NCBI GenBank assembly: GCA_036745245.1
Contig: DAIOGN010000090.1
Coordinates: 1 to 14,699, forward strand
Source: DAIOGN01 sp036745245
GTDB lineage: Bacteria > Zixibacteria > MSB-5A5 > JAUVRN01
Length of the DNA: 14,699 nt
Reading direction: 5' to 3'
Shown here: positions 6,362 through 14,255 of the stretch, one piece after another
Layout of the letters: each line of letters opens with the position of its first letter
Position numbering within the stretch: position 1 is the first letter of the stretch
Translations under genes and position numbers: made by a program
The notes under the pieces: generated by a model
The model's database searches: none
The model's input: the letters and a program-made list of their open reading frames with translations, nothing else
What the model was told of the DNA's origin: nothing

Positions 6362-7921
6362 TCAGAACGATCCGGTGAGCCAGTCGGTGATCGACACGGA
6401 CGCCGAAACAAAACCGCCGTCCTGGCTTACGCCCGTCACATTCGCGGCATTCTCCTGCCAGCGATATCCTGCTCGCAGATCGAATCGCAGGTGACGCGAG
6501 GGCTGGAAGAAGACGCCCAGTTGCGTCTCCGTGGTGGTTTGCACGATGCCCGACGGGAACTGATCCCGCGAAATGGGTGTCACCAGCGGCTCGTCGATTT
6601 CGCTCTCCCCTTCGCGCTCGAGCCGCCCCTGCAGGGTGACGTCGAGCGATCGTGAGAGATGCTGTCGCCAGCGTAAAAGGTAGCGCTCGGCGTCGGGGCC
6701 CAGCACCGACCCCATGCCCACGCGGTGATTGAGATACCGGTTATAAGGAAGCACCTGATTGTAGACGGACGGTTCGATGTGCGTCCAGTCGGCGGTCACG
6801 AAGCTGCCTGGAATCAAGGGTACCCCCGGCCAGTTCAGGCCCAGCGACCAGCCCACCTGATGCGCTTCACTTTCGAAGTCGATTTGAAAATCGTCGATCA
6901 GCCACTCGCCGTACAGCATGGGGCCGCGTGGTACCCGCCACGACACGTCCAGCGACCACAGGGGATTGTCGTCGACATCCGCGTTCAACTGTTCCCAGTA
7001 GTACGGGAGAAACGGATTCAGGTAATACGCTTCGAGCTGCCGATCGGCTCCGCCCCAGACCACCACTTCGGAGAGCCCCAGTTCGAGTCCGGACGCCGGC
7101 CGAACCTCGATGCGATGGCCCGCAAGATAGCGTTTCACGTTGGGAGCCGTGTCGGCGGAGTCGTCGGCCGGATGGCCGAAGGCGCTGTCGAGCCCCGTGA
7201 AGAAAAACGAAAAGTCGAACAGGCGGTGATGGTACACGAAGCGGGCCATGTTGAACGGCGGCGACTGATCGTTGAGCAGCAGGGCATCGTACGGGGCCGA
7301 GCCCCAGCGCAGGAAGTCGCGTCCCACTGCCAGTTCGAAGCCGCCCGTGCGCAGAGTGAAATAGGCGATGTCCACTGTGCCGGTGAACTTGTCCTTCCAC
7401 TCCTCCCCGAAGAAGGTGGGGTCGAGTTCCCCGTGGCTGTCCACGTCGCCCCGCATACGCACCCACCAGATTCCCGTGCCCGCTCCCGCGAAACCCTGCA
7501 CGCGCCCGCGGTACACCGGCAGACCCGACTCATCGAAACTTCCGCTGCCGAACAATTCGAGTCCGGCGCGCACGTCCATGGTGCTCTCGGGTGCGGCGTG
7601 AACGAGGTCGTCTGAAAATTCGTACAGTAGCCTGTCCACAAGATGGCGATCAGCGGTGCTGAGATGATGTTCCGTGGAGTCCCGCCGGATCACTTCCGTC
7701 AGCCGCTTCGTGATGTCACCACGCGACCAGGGACGTGTGCCAATGGGCCACTTTCCCCAGGCGCCGGAAGCGTACAGCTCGTAGATGGTTTCGTTCGCCC
7801 AGTGGTCGGTGGCAAGGAACTCCTGTCCCACATCGGCATGCGCGGCCGCGGAACAGAACAGGCATGTCGACAGCAGCGCCAGGAGCAGTCGCCGGCTGTT
7901 TCGCAAGGGGTCCCCTCTCAC
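6362..7921 (-). CDS. Outer-membrane beta-barrel protein, Wzi (capsule assembly)-like
   Basis: The 519-aa product begins with a signal peptide (RRLLLALLSTCLFCSAAAHA, cut after AHA around residue 30). A helical region follows (ELYASGAWGKWPIGTRPWSRGDITKRL), then a long run of amphipathic beta strands up to a barrel-like C-terminus ending in Phe (SITDWLTGSF). Central motifs such as YYLNPFLPYYWEQL, DNPLWSLDV and LYGEWLIDDFQID resemble the Wzi family, whose E. coli member anchors group 1 capsule to the cell surface. No capsule genes are nearby, so the ligand is unknown. The GTG at 7921 lacks a ribosome-binding site; TTG at 7906, 5 nt after GAGAGGGG, is a good alternative and leaves the signal peptide intact. 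It follows argH by 78 bp and runs directly into ispE. Confidence 0.8.
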   Translation of the reverse strand: MRGDPLRNSRRLLLALLSTCLFCSAAAHADVGQEFLATDHWANETIYELYASGAWGKWPIGTRPWSRGDITKRLTEVIRRDSTEHHLSTADRHLVDRLLYEFSDDLVHAAPESTMDVRAGLELFGSGSFDESGLPVYRGRVQGFAGAGTGIWWVRMRGDVDSHGELDPTFFGEEWKDKFTGTVDIAYFTLRTGGFELAVGRDFLRWGSAPYDALLLNDQSPPFNMARFVYHHRLFDFSFFFTGLDSAFGHPADDSADTAPNVKRYLAGHRIEVRPASGLELGLSEVVVWGGADRQLEAYYLNPFLPYYWEQLNADVDDNPLWSLDVSWRVPRGPMLYGEWLIDDFQIDFESEAHQVGWSLGLNWPGVPLIPGSFVTADWTHIEPSVYNQVLPYNRYLNHRVGMGSVLGPDAERYLLRWRQHLSRSLDVTLQGRLEREGESEIDEPLVTPISRDQFPSGIVQTTTETQLGVFFQPSRHLRFDLRAGYRWQENAANVTGVSQDGGFVSASVSITDWLTGSF

Positions 7922-7958
7922 CGCGCGATAACATCGGGTGCCGGCCGCGGCGGCACAA

Positions 7959-8011
7959 GTGGGGTCAGACCCCGGTCGTCGGTTTGCACACAGGTGGCGT
8001 CAAGCCCCGGT
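7959..8011. repeat. Pair of imperfect 18-bp direct repeats with a 13-bp palindrome (REP-like)
   Basis: GTGGGGTCAGACCCCGGT (7959-7976) and GTGGCGTCAAGCCCCGGT (7994-8011) match at 15 of 18 positions and start 35 bp apart. The first holds a perfect palindrome GGGGTC-A-GACCCC (7961-7973). The second covers the argH stop codon. Short palindromes arranged in pairs in a 3' gene spacer resemble REP elements; from memory, GGGGTCAGACCCC-type hairpins occur near RAYT transposases in environmental genomes. No transposase is present here. Confidence 0.55.
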
Positions 8012-9418
8012 GCGGGGCTTACGTGGGCGGGCGGCCAGCGTGCGTTCCCATTTTCGGATCGCCTTGTCCACCTGTTGCGGCGACGTGGACCCTTCCGAAC
8101 GCTTCATGCGCAGCGACCGTCGCGGATCGAGCAACGCAAACACATCCCGCTCGAAGAGTGTCGAGCGCTTCCTGTATTCCGTCAGGGGCAGGTCACGCAG
8201 GCGTACGCGCTTGTCCACACACTGCCGGAACAGGCCTCCCACAGCGGCGTGTGCCTTGCGGAACGGCAGGCCCTTGCGCACGAGATAATCGGCCAGCTCG
8301 GTGGCCATGAGAAAGTCGGCACCGTGCTCCTGCTCGAAACGATTCTTGTTGAACGCCATGGTTCGAAACAGCGCGGCCATCATGCGCAGGCAGGACTCCA
8401 GTGTGTCGGAGGCATCGAACACCGGCTCCTTGTCCTCCTGCAGGTCACGGTTGTAGGCCAGCGGCAGCCCCTTCATCACCACGAGCAGGGAGACGAGCGC
8501 TCCGTACACGCGACCGGATTTGCCCCGGACGAGTTCGGCCATGTCGGGGTTCCGTTTCTGAGGCATGATGCTGCTGCCGGTGGTGAATTCCTCGTCGCAC
8601 TGCGCGAAGTTCCACTCCTCGGAATGCCAGAGCACCACCTCTTCGGCCTGGCGGCTCAGATGCATCATCGTGATGGCGCAGGCCGCGAGGAACTCCAGGT
8701 GTACGTCGCGATCGCTCACCGCATCGATGCTGTTCTCGACCAGGCCCGACATGCCCAGTGAGCGCGCCGTGGCCCGCCGGTCGATGGGGAAAGACGTTCC
8801 GGCCAGGGCCGCGGCTCCCAGCGGCGAGCGGTTCACGCGCTTCAGGCAGTCGAGGAGGCGCTCCCGGTCCCGCTCGAGCATTTCGAGATGCGCCATCAGA
8901 TGGTGCGCCAGAAGGATTGGCTGCGCGCGCTGAAGGTGCGTGTATCCCGGCATGAGTACGGTGCGGTGCTTACGGGCCACGCCGAGCAGAGACCGTTGCA
9001 GCAACCGGATCCCCGTCACCGCGCGTTGGATGGCACCGCGCAAATACAGCCGCATGTCGAGCGCCACCTGGTCGTTCCGGCTGCGTGCCGTGTGCAGGCG
9101 CAAGCCGGACCGGCCGATTCGTCGGGCGAGCACTGCCTCGATGGCCATGTGCACGTCTTCGGCCGCCCACCGGCCGTCGGCGTCGCGGGGCGACAGATCG
9201 ATGCGCCCCGACTCGAGATCTCGACCGATCCCACGCAGCGCCTTCACGATGCGCGAGGCCTCCGCACGCGGAATGATCTTCCGGGCTCCGAGCATCTCTG
9301 CATGAGCGATGCTTCCGGCGACGTCCTCTCGAAACAGGCGTGAGTCGACGGAGAGCGAGCTGGAAAACCGCAATGCGTCCGGATGGAGCCGCCCGCCGAA
9401 CCGCCCCGCGGTTTTCAT
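8000..9418 (-). CDS. argH: Argininosuccinate lyase
   Basis: This is the last step of arginine synthesis, splitting argininosuccinate to arginine and fumarate. It is a fumarase/aspartase superfamily protein of 472 aa, normal length. Motifs: GRFGGRLHPDALRFSSSL at the N-terminus, HTARSRNDQV near 109-118, MPGYTHLQRAQP with Thr160-His161, and the signature GSSIMPQKRNPD at 281-292, holding the catalytic serine loop. The ATG overlaps the argG stop by 4 nt (ATGA at 9418-9415), so the two are translationally coupled. It is the last gene of the arg cluster; its final codons lie in a hairpin and a REP-like repeat. No intrinsic terminator follows, so read-through into the wzi-like gene 78 bp on is possible. 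Confidence 0.97.
   Translation of the reverse strand: MKTAGRFGGRLHPDALRFSSSLSVDSRLFREDVAGSIAHAEMLGARKIIPRAEASRIVKALRGIGRDLESGRIDLSPRDADGRWAAEDVHMAIEAVLARRIGRSGLRLHTARSRNDQVALDMRLYLRGAIQRAVTGIRLLQRSLLGVARKHRTVLMPGYTHLQRAQPILLAHHLMAHLEMLERDRERLLDCLKRVNRSPLGAAALAGTSFPIDRRATARSLGMSGLVENSIDAVSDRDVHLEFLAACAITMMHLSRQAEEVVLWHSEEWNFAQCDEEFTTGSSIMPQKRNPDMAELVRGKSGRVYGALVSLLVVMKGLPLAYNRDLQEDKEPVFDASDTLESCLRMMAALFRTMAFNKNRFEQEHGADFLMATELADYLVRKGLPFRKAHAAVGGLFRQCVDKRVRLRDLPLTEYRKRSTLFERDVFALLDPRRSLRMKRSEGSTSPQQVDKAIRKWERTLAARPRKPRTGA
8002..8020. other. 8-bp hairpin in the last codons of argH
   Basis: AAGCCCCG (8002-8009) pairs perfectly with CGGGGCTT (8013-8020) around a 3-base loop. It covers the last six codons and the first base of the stop codon of argH. 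No T tract follows on the minus strand, so it may protect or attenuate the transcript rather than end it. Confidence 0.5.
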
Positions 9419-10671
9419 GACACCAGTTCCGGAGCGGGTTTGGGCCTAGGGGTGGGGGAAACCTGCGACCCCGCCTGCCGCCTGACCTCCTCGCATTGCT
9501 TTACCGGCAGGGCGAAGATCTTGATGAACCCTTCGGAGGCCCGGTGGTCGAAGGTGTCCTCGTGAGTGTAGGTGGCCAGCTTCGGGCTGTACAGGGAGAA
9601 CACCGAGGAACGTGCCGCCACGCTCTGGTGTCCCTTGAACAGCTTCACCTTCACGTTTCCGGTGACGCACTTCTGCGTTTCGTTTACGAATGCATCCAGG
9701 GCCCGGCGCAGCGGAGAATGCCAGAGACCGTTGTACACCAGACCTGCGTAGTCGGCCGCAAGCTGTGCCTTGGCGTGAGCGGTTTGCTTATCGAGCGTGA
9801 GCCGCTCCAGCTCGCTGTGCGCAAAGTGCAGGATCGTGGCAGCCGGTGCTTCGTAGATCTCCCGCGACTTGATCCCCACGAGGCGATTCTCGATGAGATC
9901 GATCCGGCCCACGCCGTGCGCCCCGCCCAACTCGTTTAAGTGCGTTACGAGCCGGATCGGATCGGCCGGTGTGCCGTCGACCGCCACGGGCACGCCTTCG
10001 ACAAAATCGATCGACACGTACACCGGTTCGTCGGGAGCACTCTCCGGTGACACCGTTCGCTGATAGGCATCCGCCGGAGGCTCGACTTCGGGATCTTCGA
10101 GCACACCGCACTCGATGCTCGTGCCCCACAGATTCCAATCGATGGAATACGGCGAACTCACCGTGGCCACGATCGGGATCCCCTTCACTTGAGCGTACAG
10201 GATCTCCTCGTCCCGCGACTTGAATTCCCATTCGCGCAATGGCGCCAGGCATTTCAGGTCGGGAGCCAGCGCGGCCACCGTGACTTCGAATCGTACCTGA
10301 TCGTTGCCCTTGCCGGTGCACCCGTGCGCCACCATGGTGGCTCCCTCCTGCCTCGCCACGTCCACCAGGTATTTCGCCAGAAGCGGCCGTCCCAGAGCCG
10401 TGGCCAGAGGATAGGCCTGTTCGTACACCGCACCCGCTTTCAGAGCGGGCCAGACATACTCCTCGAGAAACTCAAGCCGCAGGTCCTTTACAAAGGCTCT
10501 GGACGCTCCTGTCTTCAGGGCCTTCTCCTTCAGCCCCACCAGCTCGGAGTGCTGTCCGAGATCTCCGGTGGCCGTGATGATCTCGGCGTCCCACTTTTCG
10601 CTGAGCCAGCGCACCATGACGGAGGTGTCCAGCCCGCCCGAATAGGCGACCACGATCTTCGTTGTCTTCAC
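9415..10671 (-). CDS. argG: Argininosuccinate synthase
   Basis: The enzyme joins citrulline and aspartate using ATP. The 418-aa product starts MKTTKIVVAYSGGLDTSVMVRWL; the PP-loop AYSGGLDTS at 9-17 binds ATP. Further family motifs are ATGDLGQ, YPLATALGRPLLAKYLV, HGCTGKGNDQVRFE (citrulline/aspartate site region), ECGVLEDP and LNELGGAHGVGRIDLIENRLVGIKSRE. The start is GTG at 10671, overlapping the argR stop by 4 nt (GTGA), with GAGGG at 10682-10678 and a 6-nt spacer. The stop overlaps the argH ATG. The last 20 or so residues (SPTPRPKPAPELVS) form a Pro-rich tail. Confidence 0.97.
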   Translation of the reverse strand: MKTTKIVVAYSGGLDTSVMVRWLSEKWDAEIITATGDLGQHSELVGLKEKALKTGASRAFVKDLRLEFLEEYVWPALKAGAVYEQAYPLATALGRPLLAKYLVDVARQEGATMVAHGCTGKGNDQVRFEVTVAALAPDLKCLAPLREWEFKSRDEEILYAQVKGIPIVATVSSPYSIDWNLWGTSIECGVLEDPEVEPPADAYQRTVSPESAPDEPVYVSIDFVEGVPVAVDGTPADPIRLVTHLNELGGAHGVGRIDLIENRLVGIKSREIYEAPAATILHFAHSELERLTLDKQTAHAKAQLAADYAGLVYNGLWHSPLRRALDAFVNETQKCVTGNVKVKLFKGHQSVAARSSVFSLYSPKLATYTHEDTFDHRASEGFIKIFALPVKQCEEVRRQAGSQVSPTPRPKPAPELVS

Positions 10672-11123
10672 GCTTTGCCCTCGATGAGTTTGTGTTTGAG
10701 GTATTTCAGTAACGTGGGGATGTCTTTCCGTGACCGAGGCACCACCAGAAGCGTGTTGTCGCCCGCCACGGTGCCGATGATTTCGCGGTGGTTCCGCATG
10801 TCGATGTACTCCCCCACCGTGTGCGCGGCTCCGGGCAGGGTGTGGACCACGATCAGGCTCTCGTTGCTGTCGATGCTGCGGATCTCGGCGCCCACGATCG
10901 GCTGAAGATTCGTGGCGCCCGAACTCTCGGGCAGAGCGTAGAGCGGCCTGCCCCCTTCGACGACACGGGAGATTCCCATCTCCCTGAGATCGCGCGAAAG
11001 GGTGGCCTGGGTGGTTTTAAAGCCGCGTCGGGCCAGCCTTCGCCTGAGGTCTTCCTGATTGGACGCTTCGCCCGCCAGGATGATCTCGCGGAGCACGAAT
11101 TGACGTCGCGGCTTCTCGGTCAC
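10668..11123 (-). CDS. argR: Arginine repressor ArgR
   Basis: This hexameric regulator senses arginine and binds ARG boxes. At 151 aa it has the usual two domains: an N-terminal winged helix (LREIILAGEASNQEDLRRRLARRGF, recognition helix TTQATLSRDLREMG at 37-50) and a C-terminal arginine-binding domain (LIVVHTLPGAAHTVGEYID, then IIGTVAGDNTLLVV). The Asp pair usual in the GDDT motif is here Asp122-Asn123. The start is GTG at 11123, overlapping the argB stop (GTGA), with GGAGG at 11135-11131 and a 7-nt spacer. Its place inside the cluster it probably controls, between argB and argG, recalls actinobacterial argCJBDFRGH. Likely target: the two ARG-box-like sites between argC and argD. Confidence 0.96.
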   Translation of the reverse strand: MTEKPRRQFVLREIILAGEASNQEDLRRRLARRGFKTTQATLSRDLREMGISRVVEGGRPLYALPESSGATNLQPIVGAEIRSIDSNESLIVVHTLPGAAHTVGEYIDMRNHREIIGTVAGDNTLLVVPRSRKDIPTLLKYLKHKLIEGKA

Positions 11124-11983
11124 GCCATCGCCTCCGCGACCGCCCCTGTGATCTCGGTGCCCACACCTTCGTTTGTAAAGATCTCGAGCAACACCGAGTG
11201 CTTCACGCGCCCGTCGATCAGGTGGACCTTTTTCACGCCCGCCCTGAGGGCGGCGAACGCAGATTGGACCTTGGGAATCATGCCGCCCGAGATCACCTGC
11301 GTGCGCATGAGTTCTTCGGCTTCGACCAGGTCAAGCGACCGCACGAGTTCGCCGTGGCTCTGCACGCCTTCGACGTCGCTTACGTACACCAGCTTCTCCG
11401 ACGGCAACGCGGCCGCAACGGCCGCGGCGGCATGATCGGCGTTGATGTTGTACAGCTGCCCCTCCGTATCCATTCCCACCGGAGCGATCACGGGGATCAT
11501 GCCTTCGTCCAGAAGCAGGGTGAGCACGCGGGAGTTGACCGACTCCACCTCGCCCACGAAGCCCAGGTCGGCGCCTCCCGTTTGCCGTCGCGTCCGAAAC
11601 AGATGCGCATCGGCGCCGGAGAGGCCCACGGCATCGCCGCCGTGGCGCTGAACCTCAACCACGATGTCTTTGTTGGTCTTGCCGCAGAGCACCATCTGCA
11701 CCACGGCCAAGGTAGATTCGTCGGTGTAGCGCTGCCCTTCCACCATGCGCGTCGAAAGCCCGAAGCGCGTACAGCAGTCGGTGATTTCCTTGCCGCCGCC
11801 GTGCACGAGCACCACGCGCACGCCCACCTTGCCCATCCACACCACGTCCTGCGCAAAGGTCTCGCGCAGGCCCGGATCGGTCATCGCGGCGCCGCCGTAC
11901 TTGATGACCACCACTTTGCCCTGGTAGCGCCGGATCCAGGGCAGCGCCTCGATCAGGGCGTCTGTTTTGGCCGCGACCGTCAT
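11120..11983 (-). CDS. argB: Acetylglutamate kinase
   Basis: The enzyme phosphorylates N-acetylglutamate, second step of ornithine synthesis. The 287-aa product is an amino-acid kinase: VVIKYGGAAM near 26-34, VLVHGGGKEI, then GLSGADAHLF and NINADHAAAAVAAAL. Before the core there is a helical N-terminal extension (residues 1-22, TDALIEALPWIRRYQG), and the C-terminus has the NEGVGTEI loop. These two features mark the arginine-inhibited hexameric type, unlike the short E. coli enzyme, so feedback control by arginine is likely. I chose ATG 11983, which overlaps the argJ stop (ATGA), over an upstream in-frame start that would add 16 residues inside argJ. The 3' end overlaps argR. Confidence 0.97.
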   Translation of the reverse strand: MTVAAKTDALIEALPWIRRYQGKVVVIKYGGAAMTDPGLRETFAQDVVWMGKVGVRVVLVHGGGKEITDCCTRFGLSTRMVEGQRYTDESTLAVVQMVLCGKTNKDIVVEVQRHGGDAVGLSGADAHLFRTRRQTGGADLGFVGEVESVNSRVLTLLLDEGMIPVIAPVGMDTEGQLYNINADHAAAAVAAALPSEKLVYVSDVEGVQSHGELVRSLDLVEAEELMRTQVISGGMIPKVQSAFAALRAGVKKVHLIDGRVKHSVLLEIFTNEGVGTEITGAVAEAMA

Positions 11984-13212
11984 GACCTGTAGTTCGCGTT
12001 GATGTCGACGTAGCGCTTGGAGAGGTCGCACGTCCAGAACGTGGCCTCGTGCGAGCCCAGGTCGAGGTGCACCCGCACTTCGATCTCCTTCTGCGACAGC
12101 GCGCGCTTGGCCTCTTCCTCGCAGAAGTCGATCTGAAAGTTGGGCCTGAGGATGGGCAGCCCATTGAACGAGATCGCCACTTTCTCCGGCTGAAATTCGA
12201 TTCCCGAGTAGCCCACCGCCGCCAGGATTCGTCCCCAGTTTGCGTCTTCGCCGTGCAGCGCCGTCTTCACGAGATTCGATTGGGCGATGGCGCGTGCGGC
12301 CTGCACCGCCTCACGTTCGGAGCGCGCACCCGTGACACGTACCTCGACGAACTTGGTGGCGCCTTCGCCATCCTGCACGATGAGCCTGGACAGGCGCGCC
12401 AGTACATCCTCGAGCCCGCACACGAACGCCGCGTAGTCGGGGTGCGTGGTGCTCGTGATCCGACGCGTGCCGGACTGACCGTTGGCGAGCACCACCGCCA
12501 TGTCGTTGGTGCTCGTGTCGCCGTCGACCGTGATTCGATTGAAGGAACGATCCGCCGCCCGTTTCCAGGCCCGTCGCAGGAGGGGCCCATGGACCGCGGC
12601 ATCGGTGGTGACAAATGCCAGCATGGTGGCCATGTTGGGCGCAATCATGCCGGAGCCCTTGGCGATGCCGCCGATTTTGATCGGTCCGTCGGAGAGCTGA
12701 ACCGTGACGGCCGCTTCCTTGACAAAGGTGTCGGTGGTGCGGATCGCCTCGGCGGCGAGTAGGCTCCCTTCGGCCGCGAGGAAACGCGCTGCCTGCTCGA
12801 TACCTGCCTGAACCTTGTCCATGGGCATGAACTTCCCGATCACGCCGGTGGACGAGACCAGCACTTCAGACTCCGGCACCTCGAAGGCGCGGGACGCCGA
12901 CTTCACCATGGCCCACGCGTCGTGCAAGCCCTGTTCGCCGGTGCAGGCGTTGGCGTTGCCGCTGTTGATCACGATCAGTCGCACCGCACTGCTTTTGGCC
13001 AGTTGCTCCTGGTCCACCACGAGCGGTGCCGCCACAACGCGGTTGGTGGTGAACACGGCCGCCGCCTCCGCTTTCACAGTGGAGTACACGGCCGCCAGGT
13101 CGGGCGCCTCGCGCTTGATGCCGCAGTGCAGGCCGGTGGCGAGGAAGCCGCGTGGCGCCGTGACGCCCCCTTCGCACCGTTCCACGCACGGGGCGGTTTC
13201 GACTAGAGGCAC
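11980..13212 (-). CDS. argJ: Ornithine acetyltransferase / glutamate N-acetyltransferase
   Basis: The enzyme moves the acetyl group from N-acetylornithine to glutamate, closing the cyclic ornithine pathway; many members also make acetylglutamate from acetyl-CoA. The 410-aa product has the autoprocessing motif KGSGMIAPNMATMLAF, with self-cleavage expected between Ala195 and Thr196, the new N-terminal Thr being the nucleophile. Other landmarks: GFLATGLHCGIK, NSGNANACTGEQG (87-95) and the C-terminal EDANWGRILAAVGYSG. The start is GTG at 13212, 8 nt after GAGGAG (13226-13221), overlapping the argC stop by 10 nt. ArgJ makes a separate acetylornithine deacetylase unnecessary. Whether this one also accepts acetyl-CoA cannot be read from the sequence. 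Confidence 0.96.
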   Translation of the reverse strand: MPLVETAPCVERCEGGVTAPRGFLATGLHCGIKREAPDLAAVYSTVKAEAAAVFTTNRVVAAPLVVDQEQLAKSSAVRLIVINSGNANACTGEQGLHDAWAMVKSASRAFEVPESEVLVSSTGVIGKFMPMDKVQAGIEQAARFLAAEGSLLAAEAIRTTDTFVKEAAVTVQLSDGPIKIGGIAKGSGMIAPNMATMLAFVTTDAAVHGPLLRRAWKRAADRSFNRITVDGDTSTNDMAVVLANGQSGTRRITSTTHPDYAAFVCGLEDVLARLSRLIVQDGEGATKFVEVRVTGARSEREAVQAARAIAQSNLVKTALHGEDANWGRILAAVGYSGIEFQPEKVAISFNGLPILRPNFQIDFCEEEAKRALSQKEIEVRVHLDLGSHEATFWTCDLSKRYVDINANYRS

Positions 13213-14225
13213 AGCCCCGTCTCCTCGGGAAACCCAAACATCAGGTTCATGTTCTGAATGGCCTGTCCGGCCGCTCCCTTGATGAGGTTGTCGAGCGCCG
13301 ACACCACGATGAGCTGATTGGTCCGCGGATCCGGGTACACTCCGAGATCGCAGTAGTTGGTGCCGATCACGGCTCGAAGCTGAGGAATGCGCTCGGTGAT
13401 GCGCACGAACGGCGCGTGACGGTAGGCTTCAACGTACAGCTCGCGTGCTTCCTTTTCGCCGCAGGGGCGCCTCAGACGGGCGTGAATGGTGGTGTAGATC
13501 CCGCGTTGAAGGGGGGCCAGGTGCGGCACGAACGAGAGAGAGACCGGGCGACCGGTCACCTCCGAGAGCACGCTCTCGATTTCGGGGATGTGCTGGTGTT
13601 GGCCGATCCGGTAGGCGCGGATGTTCTCGTTGACTTCGCAGAAGGAGAGTTCGGCCGAAGCGCTTCGCCCCGCGCCCGAGACGCCGGAGATGGCGGTGAT
13701 GACGATGCCCGAGTCTTCAATCAGATCGTGGGCGAGGGCGGGCCACAGCCCCAGGATCGCACTGGTGGGGTAGCAGCCGGGGTTGGCCACCAGGTTCGCC
13801 CGGCGGACACCGTCGGCGTTCACCTCGGGTAAACCGTACACCGCCTCCTTGAGCACGTCGGGGGCGGAGTGAGGCTTCTCGTAGAATTGTTCGTACAGCC
13901 GGGTGTCCTGGAGCCTGAAGTCGCCCCCCAGATCGATGACCTTGCCCACCCGACGCCGAAGTTCGGGCACAAGATGCATGCCTTCGCCGGACGGGAGAGC
14001 CAGAAAGGCCAGGTCGACGTCGCCCAGGAGGTCCAGATCGAGCGGTTCCAGGAGGAGGTCGCACTGACCGGCCAGGTGCGGGTGCAGGCGCGAGACGGGC
14101 TCGCCCGCCGAACTCCTGGCGATCGCCCGGTGCACCAACACATCGTCGCGCCCGCCGAGCAACCGGAGGAGTTCCCCCCCGGAATAGCCCGATGCGCCCA
14201 GGATCGCTATTTTTTGCAAGTGCAT
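13203..14225 (-). CDS. argC: N-acetyl-gamma-glutamyl-phosphate reductase
   Basis: The NADPH-dependent enzyme reduces acetylglutamyl phosphate to the semialdehyde. The 340-aa product has the dinucleotide motif AILGASGYSGGEL at 7-19, the catalytic Cys151 in ANPGCYPTSAI and the expected His in FVPHLAPLQRGI. It is the first gene of the cluster. The ATG at 14225 lies inside an ARG-box-like site and has no Shine-Dalgarno; TTG at 14219 would give MQKIAILGASGY, closer to most family members. The only good -10 on this strand (TATAAT, 14232-14227) abuts the ATG, so the mRNA may be leaderless or start within the first codons. Confidence 0.96.
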   Translation of the reverse strand: MHLQKIAILGASGYSGGELLRLLGGRDDVLVHRAIARSSAGEPVSRLHPHLAGQCDLLLEPLDLDLLGDVDLAFLALPSGEGMHLVPELRRRVGKVIDLGGDFRLQDTRLYEQFYEKPHSAPDVLKEAVYGLPEVNADGVRRANLVANPGCYPTSAILGLWPALAHDLIEDSGIVITAISGVSGAGRSASAELSFCEVNENIRAYRIGQHQHIPEIESVLSEVTGRPVSLSFVPHLAPLQRGIYTTIHARLRRPCGEKEARELYVEAYRHAPFVRITERIPQLRAVIGTNYCDLGVYPDPRTNQLIVVSALDNLIKGAAGQAIQNMNLMFGFPEETGLCL

Positions 14226-14234
14226 AATTATACA
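14221..14234. promoter_or_regulatory. ARG-box-like operator 1
   Basis: TGCATAATTATACA matches the ArgR core TGAATwwwwATTCA at 12 of 14 positions and is a near-perfect palindrome (one mismatched pair). It overlaps the argC start codon, so bound ArgR would block argC transcription start. Assignment is by motif and context; binding is inferred. Confidence 0.72.
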
Positions 14235-14255
14235 GAGTTACGTATATATATGCAA
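14227..14255 (-). promoter_or_regulatory. Candidate argC promoter
   Basis: On the minus strand TTGCAT (14255-14250) is followed after 17 bp by a perfect TATAAT (14232-14227). The -35 is only half-matching. Both elements lie inside the two ARG-box-like sites. A start 6-8 bp beyond the -10 falls near 14220, at or inside the argC start region. Confidence 0.45.
14241..14254. promoter_or_regulatory. ARG-box-like operator 2
   Basis: CGTATATATATGCA matches the ArgR core at 11 of 14 positions. Its centre is 20 bp from that of operator 1, two helical turns, the spacing typical of paired ARG boxes bound by one ArgR hexamer (20-21 bp in E. coli). It lies between argC and argD, so one complex could control both directions. 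Confidence 0.66.

Noticed and set aside
8002..8020. Hairpin as an intrinsic terminator of the arg operon
   Set aside because: No T tract follows on the minus strand, so I list it only as a hairpin.
7643..8761. + strand frame of 372 codons opposite the wzi-like gene and argH
   Set aside because: Crosses the REP-like spacer and two real genes on the other strand; no recognisable motif.
11198..11992. + strand frame of 264 codons opposite argB
   Set aside because: Shadow of argB with His/Ala-rich low-complexity translation.
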